Positions 7,870-15,380 of a stretch of 64,000 bases of DNA are shown one piece after another; the first letter of the stretch is position 1, and each line of letters begins with the position of its first letter. The notes beneath the pieces were generated by a model. The model ran no database searches. It was given only the letters and a program-made list of their open reading frames with translations, and was not told the DNA's origin. Both the position numbers and the translations under genes were made by a program. The stretch is from assembly GCA_900549715.1 (NCBI GenBank), contig URPK01000010.1:1-64000 (forward strand). The letters run 5' to 3'. The stretch comes from an uncultured Collinsella sp. Its GTDB lineage: Bacteria > Actinomycetota > Coriobacteriia > Coriobacteriales > Coriobacteriaceae.

Positions 7870-7945
7870 GAATGCCGGCGGACGGGGCGCCAGGGCTGTA
7901 GTCTTCCGAGCGTTTACAGTCCTGTCGCTCCGTCCGCCGACATTC
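7870..7945. repeat. 76-bp near-perfect palindrome ending the operon
   Basis: The two arms, 7870-7900 and 7915-7945, pair over 31 positions with only a few mismatches (for example 7875 with 7940), leaving a 14-base loop. No T tract follows. It lies 16 bp after the last operon stop. It is too long for a standard terminator and could be a REP or MITE-like element or a structural mRNA end. Confidence 0.75.
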
Positions 7946-8148
7946 GACCGCAACATGTTGGTCAAGCATAATCTTTTGGATTCTTTTGGCGTGAGCGGCT
8001 TGGTTTTGGTAGGATTTGTCAGCGGCTTGACTAAGGGGGTTTTATAACTGCCATGCAGGTAGCCGTGTTGGTAACGTTTTACCGACTTGTCAAATACCCC
8101 TCATTTTTAATGCGTCTGCAAAATGACCAATTGCTTTGACCTGCTGAA
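7946..8148. other. Gene-free spacer upstream of nrdD
   Basis: Between the palindrome and the NrdR box I see no supported gene. A 30-codon ATG frame at 7955-8047 has a hydrophobic product but no ribosome binding site. Confidence 0.5.
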
Positions 8149-8194
8149 ACACTATATGTTGTGTTTGACCTAAAAAAAGAATACAGGATATAGA
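8149..8194 (+). promoter_or_regulatory. NrdR box and promoter of nrdD
   Basis: ACACTATATGTTGTGT at 8149-8164 fits the 16-bp NrdR-box pattern. It directly abuts a -35 element TTGACC (8165-8170), and TATAGA (8189-8194) follows after an 18-bp spacer. A weak half-match (ACAGGATATAGA) lies about one NrdR repeat distance further on. NrdR represses ribonucleotide reductase genes when dATP is high, so control of nrdD is expected. The nrdR gene itself is not in this window. Confidence 0.75.
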
Positions 8195-8421
8195 TGCCTC
8201 TTTGTCGTATGATAGATGGCGGACAGAGAACGAAGACCTTAACTGCCTCTTTTGAACGTGTCCTTGAACCGCTTGATCGGCTCCTGGGAATGTCCGCATG
8301 GAGGCTTATGGTTTATCGAGAACACAGATTGCGCGACGGCGCCGCAAGACAGGGACAGGCCCTGCCGGGCATCGTTTGGCTCTGAAGCGCAATGAGACTA
8401 CGACGCGAAAGAGGCAAGAGG
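8195..8421 (+). other. Long 5' leader of nrdD
   Basis: About 225 bases separate the predicted promoter from the nrdD start. The leader contains a CAGGG/CCCTG hairpin near 8355 and other GC-rich pairings. A 63-codon open frame (8194-8385) has no RBS and no recognisable product. I could not match the leader to a cobalamin or other riboswitch consensus. Confidence 0.4.
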
Positions 8422-10644
8422 ATGAAGATCATCAAGCGCAGCGGCACCGAGGTTGTCTTTGACATCGATAAGATCGTCAATGCCATCCGCGCCGCCAACT
8501 TGGAGGTCGAGGAGAGCTCTCGTCTAACCGACCGCCAGGTGGTTTACGCGGCACAAAACGTCGCCGAGGCATGCGAGAACGCGGGCCACACCGTTTCGGT
8601 CGAGGAGATCCAGGATTTGGTCGAGGACGAGATCATGCGTCTCGACTGCTACGAGGTTGCTCGCCACTACATCATCTATCGCTATGTTCAGAGCCTGAAG
8701 CGCCAGAAGAACACGACCGACGACAAGATTTTGTCGCTGATCGAGTGCAATAACGAAGAGGTCAAGCAGGAGAACTCTAACAAGAACCCGACCGTCAATT
8801 CCGTCCAGCGTGACTATATGGCCGGCGAGATTTCCAAGGACCTGACTCAGCGTGTGCTGCTGCCCCAGGAGATCGTGGATGCCCACAATGAGGGCCTGAT
8901 CCACTTCCACGATTCCGACTACTTTGCCCAGCACATGCATAACTGCGACCTGGTGAACCTGGAGGACATGCTCCAGAACGGCACCGTTATCTCGGGCACG
9001 CTGATCGAGAAGCCGCACAGCTTCTCGACTGCCTGCAACATCGCGACGCAGATTATCGCCCAGGTTGCTTCCTCCCAGTACGGCGGCCAGTCTATTTCGC
9101 TGACCCATCTCGCCCCCTTTGTTGAGGTGAGCCGTCAAAAGATTCGCGGCGAGGTTGCCCGCGAGCTCGAGGAGCTCGGTGTTTCGGCATCTGCCGAAAA
9201 GGTCCGTGAGGTCGTTGAGGACCGTCTGCGTGACGAGATCCGTCGCGGCGTCCAGACGATTCAGTATCAGGTCGTGACCCTTATGACCACAAACGGCCAG
9301 GCGCCGTTTGTGACGGTCTTTATGTATCTCAACGAGGCTCGCTCAGCGCAGGAGAAGCACGACCTTGCCATGATTGTGGAGGAGACGCTTCGTCAGCGCT
9401 ATGAGGGCGTTAAGAACGAAGCCGGTGTGTGGATTACCCCGGCATTCCCCAAGCTTATCTATGTACTCGAGGACGATAACGTTCACGAGAACTCCCCGTA
9501 CTTCTACCTGACCCAGCTGGCTGCCAAGTGCACCGCCAAGCGCATGGTGCCCGACTACATCTCCGAGAAGAAGATGCGCGAGCTCAAGCTGTCTAAGGGC
9601 GAGACCGCCGGCAACGGCGATTGCTACACCTGCATGGGTTGCCGTAGTTTCCTGACGCCCGACCGTTCGGGCAACGGCTTTAACAATGTCGCCAACGCGC
9701 TGAACTATGACCCGACCAAGCCTAAGTACTATGGTCGCTTCAACCAGGGTGTTGTGACCATCAACCTGCCCGATGTCGCGCTGAGCTCGCATCAGGACAT
9801 GGACAAGTTCTGGAAGATCTTCGATGAGCGCCTTGAGCTGTGCCATCGTGCCCTGCTGTGCCGTCATGAGCGCCTGATGGGCACGCTTTCGGATGCCGCG
9901 CCGATTCTTTGGCAGTACGGCGCCCTGGCGCGTCTGAAGAAGGGCGAGACGATCGATAAGCTGCTCGTGGGCGGCTATTCCACCATCAGCCTGGGGTATG
10001 CCGGCCTGTATGAGTGCGTCAAGTACATGACGGGCCACAGCCACACCGAGAAGGAGGGCACGCCCTTTGCCATGGCCGTCATGCAGCGCATGAACGACAA
10101 GTGCGCCGAGTGGAAGGCCGAAAGCGATATTGACTTCTCGCTGTACGGTACCCCGCTTGAGTCGACGACCTACAAGTTCGCCAAGTGCCTGCAGCGTCGT
10201 TTTGGCATCATCCCGGGCGTGACGGACAAGGGCTACATCACCAACAGCTACCACGTCCACGTGTCCGAGGAGATCGACGCATTCGACAAGCTCAAGTTCG
10301 AGGGCATGTTCCAGCAGCTTTCGCCGGGCGGTGCCATTTCCTACGTCGAGGTTCCCAACATGCAGGACAACCTCAAGGCTGTCATCCGCGTGATGCAGTA
10401 CATCTACGACAACATCATGTACGCCGAGCTCAACACCAAGAGCGACTACTGCCAGGTGTGCGGCTACGATGGCGAGATCCGCATTGTCGAGGACGATGGC
10501 AAGCTGGTGTGGGAGTGCCCCAATTGCGGCAACCGAGACCAGGAGAAGATGAACGTCGCTCGTCGTACGTGCGGCTACATCGGTACCCAGTTCTGGAACC
10601 AGGGTCGAACCGAGGAGATCCGCGACCGCGTGCTGCATCTCTAA
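8422..10644 (+). CDS. nrdD: Anaerobic (class III) ribonucleoside-triphosphate reductase
   Basis: A 740-aa catalytic subunit that reduces ribonucleoside triphosphates to dNTPs under anaerobiosis using a glycyl radical. An ATP-cone allosteric domain fills about residues 1-95 (KIIKRSGTEVVFDIDKI). The C-terminus carries a four-Cys zinc site (CQVCG then CPNCG) and the glycyl-radical motif RRTCGYIG near residue 720. The ATG at 8422 is preferred over the upstream in-frame codon at 8392 because family proteins start MKIIKR and an AAGAGG-type RBS precedes it. The activase gene nrdG lies 426 bp downstream, beyond two inverted repeats. An upstream NrdR box implies dATP-responsive repression. Confidence 0.97.
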   Translation: MKIIKRSGTEVVFDIDKIVNAIRAANLEVEESSRLTDRQVVYAAQNVAEACENAGHTVSVEEIQDLVEDEIMRLDCYEVARHYIIYRYVQSLKRQKNTTDDKILSLIECNNEEVKQENSNKNPTVNSVQRDYMAGEISKDLTQRVLLPQEIVDAHNEGLIHFHDSDYFAQHMHNCDLVNLEDMLQNGTVISGTLIEKPHSFSTACNIATQIIAQVASSQYGGQSISLTHLAPFVEVSRQKIRGEVARELEELGVSASAEKVREVVEDRLRDEIRRGVQTIQYQVVTLMTTNGQAPFVTVFMYLNEARSAQEKHDLAMIVEETLRQRYEGVKNEAGVWITPAFPKLIYVLEDDNVHENSPYFYLTQLAAKCTAKRMVPDYISEKKMRELKLSKGETAGNGDCYTCMGCRSFLTPDRSGNGFNNVANALNYDPTKPKYYGRFNQGVVTINLPDVALSSHQDMDKFWKIFDERLELCHRALLCRHERLMGTLSDAAPILWQYGALARLKKGETIDKLLVGGYSTISLGYAGLYECVKYMTGHSHTEKEGTPFAMAVMQRMNDKCAEWKAESDIDFSLYGTPLESTTYKFAKCLQRRFGIIPGVTDKGYITNSYHVHVSEEIDAFDKLKFEGMFQQLSPGGAISYVEVPNMQDNLKAVIRVMQYIYDNIMYAELNTKSDYCQVCGYDGEIRIVEDDGKLVWECPNCGNRDQEKMNVARRTCGYIGTQFWNQGRTEEIRDRVLHL

Positions 10645-10655
10645 TAACCATCCCA

Positions 10656-10793
10656 GGCTGCCCCGTAGCGAGGCCCCGGACCTTTACTCGCTATTTCGGA
10701 CAGTCCTGGCTCACGACGGAGGCGCCACTGGCGCCTCCTGTTCATGCGGAACTCATATCGAGCAAAGGTCCGGGGCCTCGCTACGGGGCAGCC
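10656..10793. repeat. 138-bp inverted-repeat element between nrdD and nrdG
   Basis: Terminal arms of 35 bp (10656-10690 and 10759-10793) are complementary with one mismatch, and the centre holds a second perfect 9-bp stem (10718-10726 with 10730-10738, loop ACT). There is no ORF with support inside and no clear target-site duplication. The architecture resembles a MITE or REPIN-like element, or a very stable RNA hairpin. The remainder of the 10645-11070 gap holds only the next inverted repeat. Confidence 0.8.
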
Positions 10794-10971
10794 AAGTTGA
10801 TGTAGCTGAGATGCAGCATGCAGTCTGCTCACTCCTCGAAGTTCTTAGCGGAAATAATTCGAGCTGCAGCTGCGATTTACTTGCGATGGCGGTTGAGCCG
10901 CAACCCAGTTTTTATTGGATCTCGAACCCTATGCTCGATGTTCGCTTCGTTCATTGAGTTGCCCTTTGCAT

Positions 10972-11055
10972 GAGGCCGGGACATATCGTCCCGTCCGCAG
11001 TTTCGCAGGCCGCAGGCTGAGAATGTTTGAGGACGGGATGATATGTCCCGGCCTC
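10972..11055. repeat. 84-bp inverted repeat just upstream of nrdG
   Basis: Arms of 25 bp (10972-10996 and 11031-11055) are complementary except for one base and contain GGGACATAT. The right arm ends only 15 bp before the nrdG ATG, leaving just the RBS (GGGAGAG) free, so the hairpin would form immediately in front of nrdG in any nrdD-nrdG transcript. Confidence 0.8.
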
Positions 11056-11070
11056 CCGGGAGAGTTACCT

Positions 11071-11652
11071 ATGAACTACGCGAACATTAAGTATTTCGAC
11101 ATTGCTGATGGGGAAGGCGTTCGTACTTCTCTGTTTGTGAGCGGGTGCCGTCGTGGGTGCAAGAACTGCTTTAACTCTGTCGCGTGGGACTTTGCTGCGG
11201 GCGAGCCGTTCGATCGTGCTGTCGAGGACAAGATTATCGAGAGCCTCGATCATCCCTTTATTGACGGCCTGACGATTCTAGGCGGCGAGCCTATGGAACC
11301 TGAGAATCAGGCGGGGCTCGTTGAGTTTATCGAGCGTGTTCGTGCCGCTTATCCTGCGGGGTCAGGAAAGACCATTTGGTGTTTTACCGGCGACGTGCTC
11401 GAGGAGCTTATGCCGGGTGGTCGCCACCATACCGAGGTCACGGACCGTATCCTTACCTGCCTCGATATGTTGGTGGATGGCCCGTTTGTTCAGGATCTGT
11501 ACGATATCTCATTGCGTTTTAGGGGCTCGAGTAACCAGCGTGTGATCGATATGAACGCTACGCGCGCCCGTGCTGAGCGCGAGGGCGTTGCGCTTTGTGA
11601 TGCGGTTGAACTTTGGCGGGACGATCCGGTCTACTCGACCCATACTATGTAG
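11071..11652 (+). CDS. nrdG: Anaerobic ribonucleotide reductase activating protein
   Basis: A 193-aa radical-SAM activase that installs the glycyl radical on NrdD. The [4Fe-4S] motif CRRGCKNC lies at about residues 28-35 in the small-activase arrangement, followed by the GGEP motif (about 73-76). The ATG at 11071 follows GGGAGAG; the frame is open further upstream to 10915, but that part runs through an inverted repeat and is not homologous to NrdG. It is paired with nrdD as usual, though the spacer is unusually large. Confidence 0.95.
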   Translation: MNYANIKYFDIADGEGVRTSLFVSGCRRGCKNCFNSVAWDFAAGEPFDRAVEDKIIESLDHPFIDGLTILGGEPMEPENQAGLVEFIERVRAAYPAGSGKTIWCFTGDVLEELMPGGRHHTEVTDRILTCLDMLVDGPFVQDLYDISLRFRGSSNQRVIDMNATRARAEREGVALCDAVELWRDDPVYSTHTM

Positions 11653-11718
11653 CTTGTGGTCGATGCCGGAGGGCGTGGTACCATAGCGCGAACGTGAAAT
11701 CGGAAAAGTGAGGCCCAG

Positions 11719-12276
11719 ATGGTCGATCAGGAAAAAGTCGAGGCCGCCATTAAGCTGTTGCTTGAGGGCATAGGCGAGGACCCAACTCGCGAGGGCCTGC
11801 TGGAGACCCCGGCGCGCGTTGCCCGTATGTATGGCGAGATTGCCGGCGGTATGGACCAGAGTGCCGAGGAGCATCTGTCCAAAACCTTTGCCGTCGCTTC
11901 GAACGATTTGGTTATCGAGCGCGACATCACGTTCTACTCGCTGTGCGAACATCATCTGCTGCCGTTTTATGGCAAGGCCGCCATTGGTTATATCCCTAAT
12001 GGTCGGGTGGCTGGGCTTTCCAAGCTCGCCCGCACGGTTGAGGTTTATGCCCGTCGTCTGCAGCTGCAGGAGCAGCTGTGTGCGCAGGTTGCCGACGCTC
12101 TCATGGAATATCTTGCTCCCCAGGGAGCGATTGTGCTCATGGAGGCCGAGCATATGTGCATGACGATGCGTGGCGTGCAAAAGCCCGGCACCAAGACCGT
12201 GACGCTCGCTCGCCGCGGCGTCTTTGAGACCGATCCCACGCTCGAGGAGCGTTTCTTTAGGATGTTGGGCCGCTAA
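11719..12276 (+). CDS. folE: GTP cyclohydrolase I
   Basis: A 185-aa enzyme that converts GTP to 7,8-dihydroneopterin triphosphate, the first step of folate synthesis. The zinc and substrate site CEHHLLPF (about residues 76-83), the ELRLxxL-equivalent RRLQLQEQL and the C-terminal MCMTMRGVQKPG are all visible. The start has AAGTGAGG upstream. It begins a folate group with an HD-domain protein (2-bp gap) and folB; folP and folK are not in this window. Confidence 0.97.
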   Translation: MVDQEKVEAAIKLLLEGIGEDPTREGLLETPARVARMYGEIAGGMDQSAEEHLSKTFAVASNDLVIERDITFYSLCEHHLLPFYGKAAIGYIPNGRVAGLSKLARTVEVYARRLQLQEQLCAQVADALMEYLAPQGAIVLMEAEHMCMTMRGVQKPGTKTVTLARRGVFETDPTLEERFFRMLGR

Positions 12277-12278
12277 CC

Positions 12279-12860
12279 ATGAGAGTCGTCAACGACTTTA
12301 CATCGAAGACCGATGAGGGGACGTCGCGTCGCGGCTTTATGGCTTCGGGCCTGGCCCCCTTTGGCGCCATGCCTCGCATTGATTACATTTGTGCCAACGG
12401 GCTGTTCCGGCGGCACCTGGGCAACATTGCACAGTTGGAATCGGGGCGCATCTTCTGCCGCCACGGTATTGACCATCTGCTCGATGTCGCTCGCATTATG
12501 TGGATCAAGAATCTCGAGGAGCAGCTCGAATTTGACCGCGAGGTCATTTACGCCACGGCACTTCTTCACGATATCGGCAAAGATGAACAGTACGAATCGG
12601 GTATATCCCATGATGTTGCAAGCGAGCGCGTCGCTGATGCAATACTCGCCGGCATGCCCGATGGCGTGGCGTTTGAGCCGGCCGATGCCGCAGCCATTAA
12701 GACGGCCATTCTGGGCCATCGAAAGCTGCGCGTGAACAGCCAACCGCTTGAGCGTCTGCTCTATGCAGCCGACAAAGCGTCGCGCGCCTGCTTTGCATGC
12801 CCCGCGCGCAATGCTTGCAACTGGAGCGATGATAAAAAGAGCCTATCGATTCGCGTGTAG
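12279..12860 (+). CDS. HD-domain phosphohydrolase in the folate operon
   Basis: A 193-aa HD-superfamily protein. Metal-binding residues are visible as His62/His66, the His97-Asp98 doublet in ALLHDIGKD, His147 and Asp165. After the HD domain a Cys cluster (171, 174, 180, in CFACPARNAC) suggests a metal or Fe-S site. It lies 2 bp after folE and 43 bp before folB. Because the dihydroneopterin triphosphate pyrophosphatase/phosphatase step is often filled by unrelated enzymes, this protein is a candidate for it. That is inference; HD proteins of this size also act on nucleotides. Confidence 0.8.
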   Translation: MRVVNDFTSKTDEGTSRRGFMASGLAPFGAMPRIDYICANGLFRRHLGNIAQLESGRIFCRHGIDHLLDVARIMWIKNLEEQLEFDREVIYATALLHDIGKDEQYESGISHDVASERVADAILAGMPDGVAFEPADAAAIKTAILGHRKLRVNSQPLERLLYAADKASRACFACPARNACNWSDDKKSLSIRV

Positions 12861-12903
12861 TTAGTTTGCGCGGTCGGGGTTCTAAACGAAGGAGACGATC
12901 GCG

Positions 12904-13389
12904 ATGAGTAACAAGAAGCTGCCCGAGAATGCAACCAAGACTGAAGGCGCTGAGCTCGCCCGCCGTGGAAGGGGCGAAATATCCACCGCGACGGCGGTAC
13001 CCCACGTGAGCTATGACGATCTGCGCCATGCCGACCGTATTGTCATTGACGGCCTTGAGGTTTTTGCCAACCATGGCGTATATCCCGAGGAGAACGCGCT
13101 GGGTCAGAAGTTCATCGTTTCTCTGGTGCTCTATGCCGACCTGCGCGCGGCGGGGGAGCACGATAATCTGGATGCCTCGATTGACTATGGCTCGGTGTGC
13201 CACGATGTCGATGGCTATCTGCGCGAGCATACGTTTAAACTCATCGAGGCAGCAGCCGAGGGGACAGCCCAGATGCTGCTGCGCCGTTATCCCTCGCTGC
13301 TTGGTGTGCGCATCAAGCTCGATAAGCCGTGGGCTCCTGTTGGCCTGCCCCTGGCAAGCTGCGGTGTCGAGATCGAGCGCGTGCGCTAA
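12904..13389 (+). CDS. folB: Dihydroneopterin aldolase
   Basis: A 161-aa protein that converts dihydroneopterin to hydroxymethyl-dihydropterin. The FolB core starts near residue 43 (DRIVIDGLEVFANHGVYPEE, with the catalytic-region Glu) and ends with the typical KLDKP and GVEIER segments. A charged extension of about 40 residues precedes the core, longer than in most FolB proteins; the ATG at 12904 has AGGAGACGATCGCG upstream, so the extension seems genuine. It is the last gene of the folE-HD-folB group. Confidence 0.92.
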   Translation: MSNKKLPENATKTEGAELARRGRGEISTATAVPHVSYDDLRHADRIVIDGLEVFANHGVYPEENALGQKFIVSLVLYADLRAAGEHDNLDASIDYGSVCHDVDGYLREHTFKLIEAAAEGTAQMLLRRYPSLLGVRIKLDKPWAPVGLPLASCGVEIERVR

Positions 13390-13395
13390 CCGGTT

Positions 13396-14172
13396 CTAAT
13401 ACGTCTCTATGGGTGGCTGCTTGAGCCGCTGAGACAGTGCTCTATTGTTGGGGCAGTATGTGTTGAGCAGGGCGTGAAACCGCTGATTGTGGCTTGGCTC
13501 GAGCAGGTGGACGAGCTCGTGGGCGACAACCATGTCGAGACATTCGACGGGGTAGGCGGCGAGCTCGCGCGCGATGCGAATGGCGCCGGATTTGGGCGTG
13601 CATGAGCCCCAACGCGTTTTCATGCTGCGTACGGAAATGCGGGAAACGGCGACACCCATTGCGATTTCGTATGCGTGCACGATGTCGCGTAGCGCCGATG
13701 TGACCTCGGATGCATAGAGTTGGTCGATGCGGGTCTGGAGTTCTTTGGGCGTTAGGCCGTCAAGGGCTGTGCGCTGCTTTGCCTGCGCGCGCCCACTTGG
13801 CTTGTCGGCACCCATAAAACTTGCGAAGGTGGCCTGCTTGGGCCGCGGTGCGGGTGATGCAAAGTTGTGATCAAGTGCATCCTGTACCGTGATGGGCTTG
13901 CCCCAAAGTGCAATGATGGACGAGGGGCTGAGCGGCTCTCGTGCCGTCGCCTGACGTTGCTCGCGCTGGGCAAGTCGGCTGATAATCCAGGCGCTGTTGC
14001 GCTTCACAAACGCTTCGATACGCTCGCGGCTGGCGCCGATCGGTGCGCTGGCGTGGACCTCGCCGCTCGATGTGACGCGTAGGTTGAAGTTCTTGACGCG
14101 CTTTTTGGTAACGACGACGGGGATGGTCGTCCCATCCGGTCGGGATGCGGAAATCGTAAACTGCTGCGTCAA
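13396..14172 (-). CDS. YgjP-like (DUF45/M48-type) metallopeptidase
   Basis: A roughly 258-aa predicted zinc peptidase with the active-site helix VVAHELVHLLEPSHNQRFH near residues 210-228 (HExxH plus a downstream His). The N-terminal beta-rich region (VKNFNLRVTSSGEVHASAP) is typical of the YgjP/DUF45 family, whose substrates are unknown. The frame is open to 14235, but that part overlaps the hairpin at 14196-14229; a TTG at 14172 with GAAGGA seven bases upstream is the better start. It is convergent with folB and probably in its own or a readthrough transcript after the dipeptidase gene. Confidence 0.82.
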   Translation of the reverse strand: MTQQFTISASRPDGTTIPVVVTKKRVKNFNLRVTSSGEVHASAPIGASRERIEAFVKRNSAWIISRLAQREQRQATAREPLSPSSIIALWGKPITVQDALDHNFASPAPRPKQATFASFMGADKPSGRAQAKQRTALDGLTPKELQTRIDQLYASEVTSALRDIVHAYEIAMGVAVSRISVRSMKTRWGSCTPKSGAIRIARELAAYPVECLDMVVAHELVHLLEPSHNQRFHALLNTYCPNNRALSQRLKQPPIETY

Positions 14173-14195
14173 AAGCGGTCCTTCAGATCGGGGAC

Positions 14196-14229
14196 GGGCC
14201 GGCATGTCGACCGTTCGGCATGCCGGCCC
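14196..14229 (-). terminator. Hairpin terminator after the dipeptidase gene
   Basis: Perfect 11-bp stem (14196-14206 with 14219-14229), 18 bp after the dipeptidase stop on the minus strand. The U tract is weak. It also marks the limit beyond which the YgjP-like gene cannot sensibly extend. Confidence 0.6.
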
Positions 14230-14246
14230 GCTCAAGGGATGTGAAA

Positions 14247-15260
14247 TTAATAACGCTCGAAGAAGGCAAGCGCGTTGTCGCTGCAGAGCTTTTGCATCAC
14301 GGTCTTGCCAAAATGCTTGGAAAGCATGTTCTGGAACTCGGGCATCTTGCTGGCATCGGAGAGGAAAGCGGGCACCGTGGCGCCGTCCCAGTCGCCGCCG
14401 AGCGCGATGACGTCCTCGCCGCCCAGGTCGAGCCAGTGCTCGATATGCGCCGCCAGCTGGTCGAAGGTGACGTCTGCGGCGGTCTTGTCGGTTGCGTCGT
14501 TGGAAAGGAACTCGCTGCAGTAGTTGAGGCCGACGATGCCACCCATGTCGCGAATGGTGCGGAACTGGTCGTCGGTGAGGTTGCGCTTGACGCCGCAGAC
14601 GGTGCGGGAGTTGGAGTGGCTGGCGACGAAGGGGCGCGTGGCATGGGCGACAACCTCGTCAAAGCACTCATCGTTGAGGTGGGAGACGTCGAGCACCATG
14701 CCGGCGTGCTCCATCTGCGTAAGCGCCTCGATACCGGCGGCGGTGAGACCGGCGTGGGTGTCGTGGCCGCTCGCGAGCGGTCCCTGCGCATTCCAGCTGA
14801 GTGACGACATGAGTACGCCCAGGCTCTTGAGCACCTCGATCAGCGCGGGGTCCTCGGCAAAGAACGTGGCGTTTTCGATGGTGTGGATGCAGGCGACCTT
14901 GCCGTCTTTGAGCGCGGGGCGAATGTCTGCGGCGTTGCGTACGTTGACCATGCGGTCGTGGTTGAGCATTGCTTGGCCGCTCATGTGTGCCATGATCTGC
15001 GCCTGGAAGCGCGCGGCGTGGGCGGTGGGAATCTCGTCGGGGACAAACGTGGCGAAGCACTGTGCCCACGGCGTGTTGCCGATCTTTGCGAGCGAGATGG
15101 CGCAGGCGTTGCCCTCGATGAGGTCGAAATCTTGCGGATGCGTTTCGTCGCCGGGGAAATAACCGTCGGTGCCGGCGGTAAAGCGCAGGTCGAGATCGAG
15201 CGTGGCCCAGCCGATGCGGTCGGCGGTGTCGCAGTGTAGGTCAAATACGGGATATGCCAT
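14247..15260 (-). CDS. Membrane dipeptidase (peptidase family M19)
   Basis: A 337-aa zinc dipeptidase related to renal dipeptidase. The N-terminal metal motif FDLHCDT (residues 5-11), SLSWN, a VLDVSHLND segment and FVASHSNSR carry the metal and substrate ligands. No signal peptide is visible, so it is probably cytosolic and cleaves dipeptides, possibly including D-amino acid containing ones. The ATG at 15260 follows GGAGGAACC, so the longer frame to 15290 is rejected. It is divergent from the FKBP gene. Confidence 0.93.
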   Translation of the reverse strand: MAYPVFDLHCDTADRIGWATLDLDLRFTAGTDGYFPGDETHPQDFDLIEGNACAISLAKIGNTPWAQCFATFVPDEIPTAHAARFQAQIMAHMSGQAMLNHDRMVNVRNAADIRPALKDGKVACIHTIENATFFAEDPALIEVLKSLGVLMSSLSWNAQGPLASGHDTHAGLTAAGIEALTQMEHAGMVLDVSHLNDECFDEVVAHATRPFVASHSNSRTVCGVKRNLTDDQFRTIRDMGGIVGLNYCSEFLSNDATDKTAADVTFDQLAAHIEHWLDLGGEDVIALGGDWDGATVPAFLSDASKMPEFQNMLSKHFGKTVMQKLCSDNALAFFERY

Positions 15261-15380
15261 GGTTCCTCCGGTTGCAGCGTTTCTTTGCAAACTGTCCTTG
15301 AATTGTATGACTAGGGTATAGTTAGCGCCATATGTTCACGGCGGCCCGCGTTGTGCGCCGCCCTTATCACGGAGGTTACC

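Noticed and set aside
7955..8047. 30-codon ATG frame with a hydrophobic product after the thiolase operon
   Set aside because: No ribosome binding site and no promoter; the length is within chance expectation.
8194..8385. 63-codon frame in the nrdD leader
   Set aside because: The ATG overlaps the predicted -10 region and start site, there is no RBS, and the product shows no family features.
8195..8421. Cobalamin riboswitch in the nrdD leader
   Set aside because: I could not find the B12 box or the conserved core; NrdR control is better supported.
10641..10832. Minus-strand frame across the nrdD-nrdG spacer
   Set aside because: It consists mainly of the two arms of the 138-bp inverted repeat.
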